A stretch of DNA of 64,000 nt from Mesorhizobium jarvisii (lineage in GTDB: Bacteria > Pseudomonadota > Alphaproteobacteria > Rhizobiales > Rhizobiaceae), in assembly GCF_003601985.1 (NCBI RefSeq), contig NZ_QZXA01000003.1, forward strand, positions 248,001 through 312,000, written 5' to 3'. The translations under genes and the position numbers were made by a program. Below the pieces are notes generated by a model. That model saw only the letters and a list, made by a program, of their open reading frames with translations. It was not told where the DNA came from and ran no database searches. Of this stretch, positions 37,612 through 47,582 are shown one piece after another; the first letter of the stretch is position 1, and every line of letters begins with the position of its first letter.

Positions 37612-38277
37612 TCAAGCAGCGTCGCGCTGGGCCTCGAGCGCCAGCCAGCCGCGCTCGTCGATGGTGATGCCGACATTGTCATAGCCCACCATCGCGGCAT
37701 GGGGCGTCGGCAGCGGATGCGAATGTGTGGCGCTGATCACCATGACTGCGGCTTGCGCGGCCTCGGCCGCCGCGATGCCGGCCGGAGCATCCTCGAACAC
37801 CAGGCAGTCGCGCGCATCGAAGCCGAGCCGTTGTGCGCCAAGCCGGAAGCAGTCGGGGGCCGGCTTGCCACGGGAGACGTCTTCAGCCGCGACGATGACC
37901 GCGGGGACAGGAATGCCGGCAGCCTCCATGCGCGCTAGCGCGAGGGAGCGCGGCGCCGAGGTGACGATCGCCCAGCTTTCGCCAGGCAGCGCCTTGAGAA
38001 ACGCCACGGCGCCGGCGATCGGGACAATGCCGTCGAGATCGGCCGCCTCGGCCTTCAGCAGCAGGTCGGCCTCATGCGCCGGGTCGACGCCTGGAAGGGC
38101 AAGGTTGGTGATGGTCTCGATCGCCCGCACGCCGTGGATCGTCGGCAGGAAGGCGGCGACGTCAAGGCCATGGCGACGCGCCCAATCGCTCCACACCCGT
38201 TCCGCCGAGGCGATGGAATTGATGAGCGTGCCGTCCATGTCGAAAAGGAAGGCCGCGAATTTTCTGCCAGCAAGCAT
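37612..38277 (-). CDS. HAD family phosphatase (sugar-phosphatase type)
   Basis: Haloacid dehalogenase-like hydrolase, 221 residues, dephosphorylating a small phosphoester such as a sugar phosphate. Motif I FDMDGTL includes the nucleophile Asp13 and acid/base Asp15. A cap domain follows. Motif II is in VTSAPRS, motif III Lys in GKPAPD, and motif IV in VFEDAPAGIAAA. ATG at 38277. The exact substrate cannot be told. Confidence 0.92.
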   Translation of the reverse strand: MLAGRKFAAFLFDMDGTLINSIASAERVWSDWARRHGLDVAAFLPTIHGVRAIETITNLALPGVDPAHEADLLLKAEAADLDGIVPIAGAVAFLKALPGESWAIVTSAPRSLALARMEAAGIPVPAVIVAAEDVSRGKPAPDCFRLGAQRLGFDARDCLVFEDAPAGIAAAEAAQAAVMVISATHSHPLPTPHAAMVGYDNVGITIDERGWLALEAQRDAA

Positions 38278-38444
38278 GATTTTCCTTGAAGTCCGGGGGG
38301 CGTGTCGAGGGAGGGCGCAACCGTAACGTCAAGGCGCGGACATGGAAAGGCATGAGGGCGTATTTTGTGGCGGTCCAGGGAACCACAGCCACCTCGCGAC
38401 GTTTCAACGGCATTCTTTTTCATGACGATCGAAGGGGACCTGCG

Positions 38445-39314
38445 ATGCTGATCCGGCTCGGCTACGAAATCGCCATTGAATGCGCAGAGGCCACACCGGT
38501 GATTTCGCTGCTTGAGATCCACAAGGACAGGCAAGCCGACATCAAGCGGCAGACGCGGGTGCTGACATCGCCTTCGGTGCCGACCAAGCTCTACCATGAC
38601 CTGCATGGCAATGGCTGCCGCCGCTTCACCGCACCAGCCGGCACCTTTCGCATCCTCTATGACGCAGTGATCGAAGACAGTGGCGAGACGGACGAGGTCA
38701 ACACGCTGGCCCGGGAAGTGCCAGTGGCCGAATTGCCCGACGAGGTGCTCTTCTATCTCCTGGGCAGCCGCTATTGCGAGACCGATCACCTCAGCAGTCT
38801 CGCCTGGCAGCTGTTCGGCCATCTTCCCTCCGGCTGGGCGCGGGTGCAGGCGATCGTCGACTATGTCCACAACCGGCTGTCGTTCGGCTATGGCTATGCG
38901 CGTTCGACCCGCACGGCGGCGCAGGCGCATGAGGAGCGGGTTGGCGTCTGCCGCGACTTCGCCCATCTGGCGATCACGCTCTGCCGCTGCATGAACATTC
39001 CAGCGCGCTATGTGAACGGCTATCTCGGCGATATCGGCGTGCCGATCGATCCGGCGCCGATGGATTTCTCGGCCTGGATGGAAGTGTTCCTCGACGGCAA
39101 ATGGTACACGTTCGATCCACGCCACAACCGGCCCAGGACCGGTCGTGTCGTCATCGCACGCGGCCGCGACGCCACCGACGTGCCCTTGCTGCACAGTTTT
39201 GGTCCACACCGGCTCAGCCTGTTCAAGGTGTGGACCTATGAGCAGGAAGGCAATCTGTTCAATCCGCCCCATCACGGTATCGACAGGACGGTCAGCGCAC
39301 AAATGCTGGCCTAA
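38445..39314 (+). CDS. Transglutaminase-like family protein
   Basis: Protein of 289 residues with an N-terminal beta domain and a transglutaminase-like core. Cys169 in GVCRDFAHLA is the nucleophile, and Asp224 in TFDPRHN the third triad residue. At the place where families have His in an H-A-W motif, this protein has Ser209 (DFSAWMEVF), so the catalytic triad is incomplete or uses another residue. ATG at 38445 with GAAGGGGA upstream; the open frame extends back to 38286. Cytoplasmic; function unknown. Confidence 0.85.
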   Translation: MLIRLGYEIAIECAEATPVISLLEIHKDRQADIKRQTRVLTSPSVPTKLYHDLHGNGCRRFTAPAGTFRILYDAVIEDSGETDEVNTLAREVPVAELPDEVLFYLLGSRYCETDHLSSLAWQLFGHLPSGWARVQAIVDYVHNRLSFGYGYARSTRTAAQAHEERVGVCRDFAHLAITLCRCMNIPARYVNGYLGDIGVPIDPAPMDFSAWMEVFLDGKWYTFDPRHNRPRTGRVVIARGRDATDVPLLHSFGPHRLSLFKVWTYEQEGNLFNPPHHGIDRTVSAQMLA

Positions 39315-39320
39315 GGCATG

Positions 39321-39448
39321 TTGATATTCAGGTGATGCCGGCCTGCAAATGGCTGATACCTGCGCTTCCGGTGCTCACGTACGAAAAGTACGCTCCGCTC
39401 CGGTTCTCGGCATCAACCGTTTTCGGCTCGGCCTGACCTGAATCTCAA
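39321..39448. repeat. Interspersed palindromic element (copy 5)
   Basis: A 128-bp element with near-perfect 13-bp ends TTGATATTCAGGT and ACCTGAATCTCAA. An inner GGTGCTCACGTACGAAAAG segment forms a CGTAC/GTACG hairpin. It begins 6 bp after the transglutaminase stop. Confidence 0.7.
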
Positions 39449-39773
39449 CGCACCTTGGTTCCGTTCGCGCCCCAACTTACTCAGCTATCTCGGGACAACT
39501 GCTCCTCTTCGGCACAGAAGGCCTGTGCCGCAACAGGACGTCGCGGAGCAGTCCGCGATTGCTTCGATTCCAGCATGGTAAGCAGTCCGTAAACGCGGAT
39601 GAATCCGTGACTTTCCGTTTACCAGTCATTCACCTTCGGAGCAGCCGAAATTCAACAAAAACAATAGGTTGACGGGTCACAGCGCGTTTCCGGCGCTCGA
39701 CCGGCGACTTCCGGCCGGAATCCTGCATTGCCATCATTGCGGCGACGAGGCCGAGGCAAGCGGAGGCTGTTGG
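39449..39773 (+). other. 325-bp non-coding leader with three hairpins upstream of the TadG-like gene
   Basis: No gene seen. Three perfect inverted repeats lie in order: CGGCACAG/CTGTGCCG (39510-39530, 5-nt loop), TCGCGGA/TCCGCGA (39541-39558, 4-nt loop) and CGGAT/ATCCG (39596-39607, 2-nt centre). An additional GTAAACG...CGTTTAC pair brackets the last one. The AT-rich stretch around 39650-39665 could hold a promoter. A strong GGAGG sits 7 nt before the ATG at 39774. An sRNA or regulatory leader is possible. Confidence 0.45.
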
Positions 39774-41252
39774 ATGCGAAATTACGGGGGTCTTGTTCAC
39801 GCGGTCGGCGGGTTCGCCAGACACAGGGGTGGAAATTTCGCAATCCTGTTCAGCTTTGCTGCCTCGGTCTTGGTGCTAGCCGCCGGCTTCTCGGTCAACG
39901 TCGCGCAGCTCTATAATGCCAGATCGAGCCTGCAAGGCGTGGTCGACGCCGCGGTGACATCGACGGCGCGCGACCTGACGACCGGGGTCATCAAGGAGGC
40001 CGACGCCAACAAGGCGGTGCAGAACTTTCTCGTGGCCAACAGCATGGCCGGCATCCTGACGGCTGACCAAGTCGTGCTGGACAGGCTCACCGTCAACCCG
40101 ACGGCCAGAACCGTGCAGGCGGATGTCCATGTCGATGTCAGCCTTTATTTTCCGCTGTTCGGCATCAGCGACATGCGGCGCGTCGGCGCTTCCACCACAG
40201 CACTCTATTCGGACAAGCAGGTCGAGGTCGCCATGATGCTCGACATCACGGGATCGATGGCGAAAAGAGGCAACGTCGACAAGATCGGCGATCTGAAAGC
40301 GGCGGCGAAAAACGCGGTCCAGACGATGCTCCAGAACCAGGACCCGAAGAACCCCCGCATCCGCGTCGCGATTGTGCCTTACGCATCTGGCGTGAACGTC
40401 GGCAATCTGGCGGAGAACGTCTACGCCGAGGGGCAGGCGAGTTCTGATCTGCCGCCGGTCGCCGGCAGTTCGCTTCTCGTCGCAAAGACGGGAAAGACGA
40501 CGTTGCCGTCCTTCGGCGACTACAAATCCATTGTCGGCGCGGCAATGCCAAAGACCGACAATTGCGCGACGGAGAGGAAGGACAAGAACGGCAATGCGGA
40601 TTTGAGTGATGACGGCCCGGACACGGTTCGCACCGACAAGACCGGCAAGAACTACTATGCCCTGGTCAACAGGGATGATCATCTGGGTGGCGGGAGCATG
40701 AACAGATGCCCAGACGCAGAAGTGATCCCGCTGACGGCCGATTCCGGCGCTTTGCTTGATTCGATTGGTGCCTTCCGGGCCGATGGTTATACGGCCGGCG
40801 CGATCGCCATCCAGTGGACCTATTATATGCTGTCACCGCAATGGCGGGCTGCGATCAAGAATGCCGGTCTCGGCAACGGCGCCTCGGATGCCAATGCGAA
40901 GAAGATTGCCAAAGTCGCGATCCTGATGACCGACGGCCAGTTCAATACGGCCTTCGCCGGAGCCGGGGGGAACTACAATGGCCAGGGCAACCTTGCACGT
41001 GGCAACGCCGAAGCCCTGTGTGGCAACATGAAGAATGATGGCATCGAGATTTTCGCGATCGGCTTCGATCTGAATGACAAGGACATGTCACCAACCGAGC
41101 GGGACCAGGCAAAGGCGGTGCTGAAGGGCTGTTCGTCGAAAGACGCCTCCGCCGCGGACAGGCATTATTTTGAGGTGTCCACCGGAGTGGAATTGGACGC
41201 CGCCTTCCAGGAAATCATCCGCAATACCGAAAAGGTCGCACTGACCCAGTAA
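39774..41252 (+). CDS. TadG-like protein with TadE-type anchor and von Willebrand A domain
   Basis: Protein of 492 residues. An N-terminal hydrophobic anchor (about 20-45) follows FARHRGGNFAILFSF, typical of Flp pilus assembly TadE/TadG proteins. The VWA domain starts around residue 155 with MMLDITGSMAKRG, the metal-ion site. ILMTDGQFNTAF is the later conserved Asp region. It has a large loop with cysteines between the strands. ATG at 39774 follows GGAGG at 7 nt. No other tad/cpa genes are nearby, so it is an orphan; secretion or surface function is possible. Confidence 0.88.
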   Translation: MRNYGGLVHAVGGFARHRGGNFAILFSFAASVLVLAAGFSVNVAQLYNARSSLQGVVDAAVTSTARDLTTGVIKEADANKAVQNFLVANSMAGILTADQVVLDRLTVNPTARTVQADVHVDVSLYFPLFGISDMRRVGASTTALYSDKQVEVAMMLDITGSMAKRGNVDKIGDLKAAAKNAVQTMLQNQDPKNPRIRVAIVPYASGVNVGNLAENVYAEGQASSDLPPVAGSSLLVAKTGKTTLPSFGDYKSIVGAAMPKTDNCATERKDKNGNADLSDDGPDTVRTDKTGKNYYALVNRDDHLGGGSMNRCPDAEVIPLTADSGALLDSIGAFRADGYTAGAIAIQWTYYMLSPQWRAAIKNAGLGNGASDANAKKIAKVAILMTDGQFNTAFAGAGGNYNGQGNLARGNAEALCGNMKNDGIEIFAIGFDLNDKDMSPTERDQAKAVLKGCSSKDASAADRHYFEVSTGVELDAAFQEIIRNTEKVALTQ

Positions 41253-41265
41253 TCCGCAAAAGGAA

Positions 41266-41298
41266 AAGGCCGCCGCTTCTTTCGAAGCCGGCGGCCTT
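41266..41298 (-). terminator. Rho-independent terminator of the minus-strand small transcript
   Basis: 10-bp perfect arms AAGGCCGCCG (41266-41275) and CGGCGGCCTT (41289-41298) continue inward as CTTC/GAAG with one bulge. On the minus strand the stem is followed by TTCCTTTTG. It can also act on the plus-strand TadG-like transcript that ends 13 bp away, but the T-rich tail is on the minus side. Confidence 0.75.
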
Positions 41299-41366
41299 CC
41301 GTGTTTCCGTCCATGGCGCGGCCTGTGGCGACAACCCTTCGGGTTACCTGCCGCGCATCTCGCGCC

Positions 41367-41438
41367 TTAACGGGAAGACTGCTTCCCGAAAGTGCAATCC
41401 GCTGAGGCCACGTTCTGGAAAACGAAATCACTCGACAT
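41367..41438 (-). CDS. Putative 23-residue peptide ORF with near-perfect ribosome-binding site
   Basis: Small ORF of 23 codons (MSSDFVFQNVASADC, then TFGKQSSR). The upstream AAAGGAGGTGATC (minus strand, 41453-41441) matches almost the entire anti-Shine-Dalgarno sequence, with CG before the ATG. A perfect 7-bp hairpin (41371-41388) covers the last codons just before the stop. Promoter-like boxes lie upstream and a terminator about 70 bp downstream, so the whole looks like an independent short mRNA of roughly 210 nt. Could be a peptide, a leader peptide or a dual-function sRNA. I do not recognise the sequence. Confidence 0.5.
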   Translation of the reverse strand: MSSDFVFQNVASADCTFGKQSSR

Positions 41439-41474
41439 CGGATCACCTCCTTTCGATTTGTTGAACACATCCTC

Positions 41475-41503
41475 ATGATGGGGTGCGTCGCAGCAGATGA
41501 CAA
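41475..41503 (-). promoter_or_regulatory. Candidate promoter of the small minus-strand transcript
   Basis: TTGTCA (41503-41498) and CATCAT (41480-41475), 17 bp apart, on the minus strand. They would start RNA at about 41468, some 30 nt before the small ORF's ATG. The -35 matches five of six consensus bases and the -10 four of six. Confidence 0.4.
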
Positions 41504-41621
41504 GATGGCGGGCTGAAAAAGGCGTCCCGCCGGAAAATGCGGCGCAGTCGGGCCAGCGTGCTTCGGCTTGCGATCCGCAGCCCAAACAGACAACATGGCG
41601 TTATCGGTCACGGGAGGGACC

Positions 41622-42884
41622 ATGGACGCCACCGAGAGAGCCGCGCGCATCGTTCGAACCGTGATCGGGGCGCTGAAGCCGGGTTTTGCCGTCAGGCTGT
41701 GGACCGGGGAACGGATCGGCCCAGCCGGCGGCCCGGTGCTTGCCATCAACGACCAGGACATCGTGTGGCAACTGGCCCGCCGGCCGAATTTCTCGACGCT
41801 GCTCGAAATGTGGATTTCCAAGACGATCGATGTCGAGGACGGCTCGCTGTTCGATCTCTATGCCCTGCCGTCACAGGGCAAGCTGAGGCTGAAGGCGCTG
41901 CCCAAACTGGCGATCCTGCGCGACCTGCCGGCCGTACTGTTTTCGCGGCGGCAGATGACGAAACGGGCCGATCTTGCCGGGCGCAACCCTTTCGTCAGCG
42001 GCTCGAACAAGCAGGCGATCGAGCATCACTACGACATTTCGAACGCCTTCTATCGGCTCTTCCTCGACGAGCGCATGGTCTACACCTGCGCCTATTTCAC
42101 CGATTTCACCAACGGCATCGACCAGGCGCAGAAGGACAAGCTCGACCATATCTGCCGCAAGCTCAGGCTGAAGCCGGGCGACCGGCTGCTCGATATCGGC
42201 TGCGGCTGGGGCGCGATGCTGATCCACGCCGCCAAGCACTATGGCGCCATCGGCCATGGCGTGTCGCTGTCGGAGGAACAGACCCGGCTGGCGCGCGAGC
42301 GCATTCGTGCCGAGGGGCTGGAGGACAGGATCACCATCGACATCAAATCCTACACCGAGCTCGACGGCAGCTATGACAAGATCTCGTCGATCGGCATGTT
42401 CGAGGCGGTCGGCCTCGCCAACCACGCCACCTATTTCTCGACCGTCCACCGGCTCTTGAAGCCGGGCGGCATCTACCTGCACCATGCCATCACGAGGCGC
42501 GGCAAGGGCGGCACGCGCAAGACCTTGCGCAAGGGCGCCGAATACAAAGCGCTGATCAAATACATCTTCCCCGGCGGCGAGGTCGACACGATCGGCATGA
42601 CACTCGGCAATCTCGAGGCGCACGGGTTCCTCGTCGCCGACGTCGAGAATTTGCGCGAGCACTATGCCCGCACCTGCAGGCTGTGGGCCGAGCGCCTGCA
42701 CGCGCGTTTCGATGAGGCGATCGCCGAGGTCGGCGAGCCCAAGGCACGGCTGTGGCTGCTTTATCTGACCGGCTGTTCGATCACCTTCGATCGCGGCTCG
42801 GCGCAGATTTTCCAGACAGTCGTCACCAAGCGAGCGCGGGGGCCAAGCGGCCTGCCGCCGACGCGAGCGGATCTTTATCGGTAG
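41622..42884 (+). CDS. Cyclopropane-fatty-acyl-phospholipid synthase family methyltransferase
   Basis: SAM-dependent methyltransferase of 420 residues, the usual size for Cfa. It adds a methylene group across double bonds of membrane phospholipid acyl chains. The SAM site is LLDIGCGWGAMLIHAAKHYG. Upstream is the family's HHYDISNAFYRLFLDERMVYTCAYF motif, and GMFEAVG follows. ATG at 41622 has CGGGAGGGACC directly upstream. Its stop abuts the stop of the convergent MOSC gene with no gap. Relatives exist that make modified lipids, so the exact product is open. Confidence 0.92.
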   Translation: MDATERAARIVRTVIGALKPGFAVRLWTGERIGPAGGPVLAINDQDIVWQLARRPNFSTLLEMWISKTIDVEDGSLFDLYALPSQGKLRLKALPKLAILRDLPAVLFSRRQMTKRADLAGRNPFVSGSNKQAIEHHYDISNAFYRLFLDERMVYTCAYFTDFTNGIDQAQKDKLDHICRKLRLKPGDRLLDIGCGWGAMLIHAAKHYGAIGHGVSLSEEQTRLARERIRAEGLEDRITIDIKSYTELDGSYDKISSIGMFEAVGLANHATYFSTVHRLLKPGGIYLHHAITRRGKGGTRKTLRKGAEYKALIKYIFPGGEVDTIGMTLGNLEAHGFLVADVENLREHYARTCRLWAERLHARFDEAIAEVGEPKARLWLLYLTGCSITFDRGSAQIFQTVVTKRARGPSGLPPTRADLYR

Positions 42885-43625
42885 CTACAGAAAACGCATC
42901 GCGTCGCCGACCTTGATACCGGCCGGCCGATCCACCGTGCAGTAGACGCCGAGATTGTGCGCGTTGTGGCGGACCAGATTGCGCAGGATCGCCGGGTCGT
43001 CATCGAAGCCGTCCTGGGCGATGATGGTGAAACCGCAGCGGCGGCAAGGCTCCGAGATGGTCACTAGCAATTCGCCGATGGCGAGCTTGCGGCCGATCCA
43101 TTCCGTTTCGGGAAACGAGCCATCGACCGCCGCCATATCGACGACGATGTTGGGGCGGAAGCGGCGCGGGTCGGCGGCGCCATCCGGATGCAGCGCCGTC
43201 AGCCGCGCCAGCGACGCCGTGGTCAGGAGGTGGATCGGCGCCTTGCTGTAGCGGGCGGCGGTGACCGGACCGGCATAGGCAGGCGGGGCATTCTCCCGGC
43301 CGAACGGCCGGATCGAGGCGGCGAAGCCGAGATAGGCCGATACTGCGCGGTCGCATTCGACCCCGGGGGCGCTCAGCCAGTCGCCGTCAGGGACGGCGAT
43401 CTCAAGGTTGCGATCATTGGCCAGCCGGGTGCGGATTCGCGGCACCTTGTGCCATTTCGCCTCGCGGTCGGGCCTGGCGATCTCATTGTCCGAGACACCG
43501 ACGAGGCCGAACATGCGGTCGCCTGCCATGCCCGCCGGTTCGACCAGAATGGCGTCCTGGCGCTCGCCGGCGAGCGAGCTTGCCGGATAGCGCCAGAGCT
43601 GCGCGACAGTGCCGATATCATTCAT
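42885..43625 (-). CDS. MOSC domain-containing protein
   Basis: Protein of 246 residues with an N-terminal MOSC beta-barrel (AQLWRYPASSLAGE, GDRMFGLV) and a C-terminal MOSC domain (RFRPNIVVD; EPCRRCGFT with the conserved Cys). MOSC proteins bind molybdenum cofactor and act in sulfur transfer or N-hydroxylated compound reduction (YcbX-like). No fused ferredoxin domain is present, unlike E. coli YcbX. ATG at 43625. Confidence 0.9.
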   Translation of the reverse strand: MNDIGTVAQLWRYPASSLAGERQDAILVEPAGMAGDRMFGLVGVSDNEIARPDREAKWHKVPRIRTRLANDRNLEIAVPDGDWLSAPGVECDRAVSAYLGFAASIRPFGRENAPPAYAGPVTAARYSKAPIHLLTTASLARLTALHPDGAADPRRFRPNIVVDMAAVDGSFPETEWIGRKLAIGELLVTISEPCRRCGFTIIAQDGFDDDPAILRNLVRHNAHNLGVYCTVDRPAGIKVGDAMRFL

Positions 43626-43676
43626 TGCGTTGGTCTCTCGTTCGCCGGGCTTCCCGCGACCTTCGACCAGTCGTTT

Positions 43677-45632
<1,956 letters not shown>

Positions 45633-45946
45633 TCCTGACTTTCCTCCCAAACCATACGCCGGCTTGAACCGCCGGCGGGATCGCGGCGAAGCGGCCGCGA
45701 ATTCGGCGGCATTATTACCAGTTCCGGCCTTACGGCAATATTAGACGTTGGGTTTGCGTGGCGGGATGCCGCAGGGGCACGGGCTCGCGTTGTCAGCACT
45801 CAGGTTGGCTCGCTGCTAACTGTATGTTTTCGCGTCGAAAAGCCTGTTTCGATCAGGAAAAATCAATAGACAGTTAAGCAACGGCGCGCACAATCTGACG
45901 TTGGGAGGAAAGGAGATTCAACCAAGGGACCGCCAAGGGGGCAGCA
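45633..45946. other. 314-bp divergent non-coding region, acs / usg
   Basis: No gene seen. Contains AT-rich stretches (around 45735-45745 and 45850-45880) suitable for promoters in both directions. A GGAGGAAAGGAG at about 45904 is too far (about 33 nt) to serve the usg ATG, which has its own AAGGGGG near 45935. I could not assign exact promoter boxes. Confidence 0.4.
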
Positions 45947-46219
45947 ATGCGCGACCATGCCGAAATGGACCTGATGCTCAAAGGCTATGGCCTGACCACG
46001 GCCAAGATTCTTTATCATTTCCCCGATCATCCGCATCTCCTGCAGAGCTTCATCTGGCAGGACTACGACATCGCTCCGACGTTTCCGGTGCTGATCAAAT
46101 TCATCGAATTCTGGAAGGCCAAGCTGGATGGACCGCTGCACTCGGTTGTCTACACCCACCAGAAGCTGATCGCGCCGAATGAATGGCGCAAGGTGGATGG
46201 CGAGTTCGTACTGCATTAA
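45947..46219 (+). CDS. Usg family protein
   Basis: Small protein of 90 residues matching the alphaproteobacterial Usg family: LKGYGLTTAKILYHFPDHP, then LLQSFIWQDYDIAPTFPVL and a central FIEFWK. Usg was named in Caulobacter from its place upstream of trp genes; its function is unknown and no trp gene is here. ATG at 45947 with AAGGGGG upstream. Single gene. Confidence 0.9.
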   Translation: MRDHAEMDLMLKGYGLTTAKILYHFPDHPHLLQSFIWQDYDIAPTFPVLIKFIEFWKAKLDGPLHSVVYTHQKLIAPNEWRKVDGEFVLH

Positions 46220-46293
46220 GGCGCAGAAGTGTTGACGGAGTGCTTGCGTGATGTATCGCATGCGTTGGTGGTTAGCGGAAATGCGCCCATCGT

Positions 46294-46452
46294 TTCGTCA
46301 TCCTCGGGCCTGACCCGAGGATCCATGCAGTGACCTTTGCCGTGGAGTGCAACGGAGCAGAATTCTGCACCGTTGCAACGCCTTGAAGTCGCGGCATGGA
46401 TACTAGGGTCTCCGCGACGGAGCTGCGCTCCTGCTTCGCCCTAGGATGACGA
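46294..46452. repeat. Interspersed palindromic element (copy 6)
   Basis: A 159-bp element bounded by perfect 11-bp inverted ends TTCGTCATCCT (46294-46304) and AGGATGACGAA (46442-46452). Inner hairpin CCTCGGG/CCCGAGG (46302-46320). It fills most of the gap between usg and the convergent aldo/keto reductase gene. Confidence 0.78.
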
Positions 46453-46503
46453 ACCTCCGAGACCGTGGCCAACTACCAGCGCTTGCGCTGACTCAGCCGG
46501 CGC

Positions 46504-47538
46504 TCAAACGGCCGGCGGGTTCAGCCTGGCGAAACCTTCCTGGCGGCGATAGGGGAAATACGGGTAGGGCGCAGTCACTTCGCTTGCGGCGTCGAGTTTC
46601 TTCACCTGCTCCGGCGTCAGCGACCAACCGACGGCGCCCAGGTTCTGGCGCAGTTGCTCCTCGTTGCGGGCGCCGATGATGACGGAGGAAACGGTCGGGC
46701 GCTGCAACAGCCAGTTGATGGCGATCTGCGGCACGGTCCTCCCGGTTTCCTGCGCCACCGCGTCCAGCGCATCCATCACCCGGTAGAGATGTTCGTCCTC
46801 GACCGGCGGGCCAAAGCCTGCGGTGTCATGCAGCCGGCTCTTTTCCGGCAGAGGCTGGCCGCGGCGGATCTTGCCGGTCAGGCGGCCCCAGCCGAGCGGG
46901 CTCCACACCAGCGCGCCGACGCCCTGGTCGAGGCCGAGCGGCATCAGTTCCCACTCATAGTCGCGGCCGACCAGCGAATAGTAGACCTGGTGCGCGACAT
47001 AGCGCGGATAACCGTGCTTATCGGCCTCCGCCAGCGACTTCATCACTTGCCAGCCGGAGAAGTTGGAGACGCCGACATAGCGCAGCTTGCCGGCGCGCAC
47101 GAGCTCGTCCAGCGTCGACAGCACCTCCTCGATCGGCGTGCCGGCGTCGAAGGCATGCAGTTGCAACAGGTCGATGTAGTCGGTGCCGAGGCGCTTCAGC
47201 GCGGCGTCCACGGATTTGATCAGGCGCGAACGCGAGGAGCCGTAATCGGCCGGCCCGTCGCCCATCGGCAAGGACGTCTTGGTCGAGATCAGCACGGCAT
47301 CGCGCCGGCCCTTGATGGCTTCGCCGAGCACCTCTTCGGAGGCGCCGTTCGAATAGACGTCGGCGGTGTCGAACAGATTGACGCCGGCCTCGAGGCAGAT
47401 GTCGACCAGCCGCCGCGCTTCCTTGGCGTCGCTGTTGCCCCAGGCGCCGAACAGCGGGCCGGAGCCGCCAAAGGTTCCCGCGCCGAAGGAGAGTGCGGGC
47501 ACTTTCAGGCCCGACGCGCCGAGACGTCGATAGTCCAT
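46504..47538 (-). CDS. Aldo/keto reductase
   Basis: NADPH-dependent TIM-barrel oxidoreductase, 344 residues. The tetrad segments are visible: Asp and Tyr in FDTADVYSNG, Lys in STKTSLPMG, His in LLQLHAFD. The cofactor end shows SVIIGARNEEQLRQNL. Its closest look is to the potassium-channel-beta/YghZ-type group. ATG at 47538. It lies 44 bp after the SGNH hydrolase gene on the same strand. Substrate unknown. A second paralogue lies at 51417-52466. Confidence 0.92.
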   Translation of the reverse strand: MDYRRLGASGLKVPALSFGAGTFGGSGPLFGAWGNSDAKEARRLVDICLEAGVNLFDTADVYSNGASEEVLGEAIKGRRDAVLISTKTSLPMGDGPADYGSSRSRLIKSVDAALKRLGTDYIDLLQLHAFDAGTPIEEVLSTLDELVRAGKLRYVGVSNFSGWQVMKSLAEADKHGYPRYVAHQVYYSLVGRDYEWELMPLGLDQGVGALVWSPLGWGRLTGKIRRGQPLPEKSRLHDTAGFGPPVEDEHLYRVMDALDAVAQETGRTVPQIAINWLLQRPTVSSVIIGARNEEQLRQNLGAVGWSLTPEQVKKLDAASEVTAPYPYFPYRRQEGFARLNPPAV

Positions 47539-47582
47539 GATTTTGTCCTTTCAATTGCTGGATGAAGTCAGTTGCCGGCTGC

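Noticed and set aside
45901..46182. Alternative small ORF with the GGAGGAAAGGAG site near 45904
   Set aside because: It overlaps usg in another frame, starts with TTG before the site, and has no homology.
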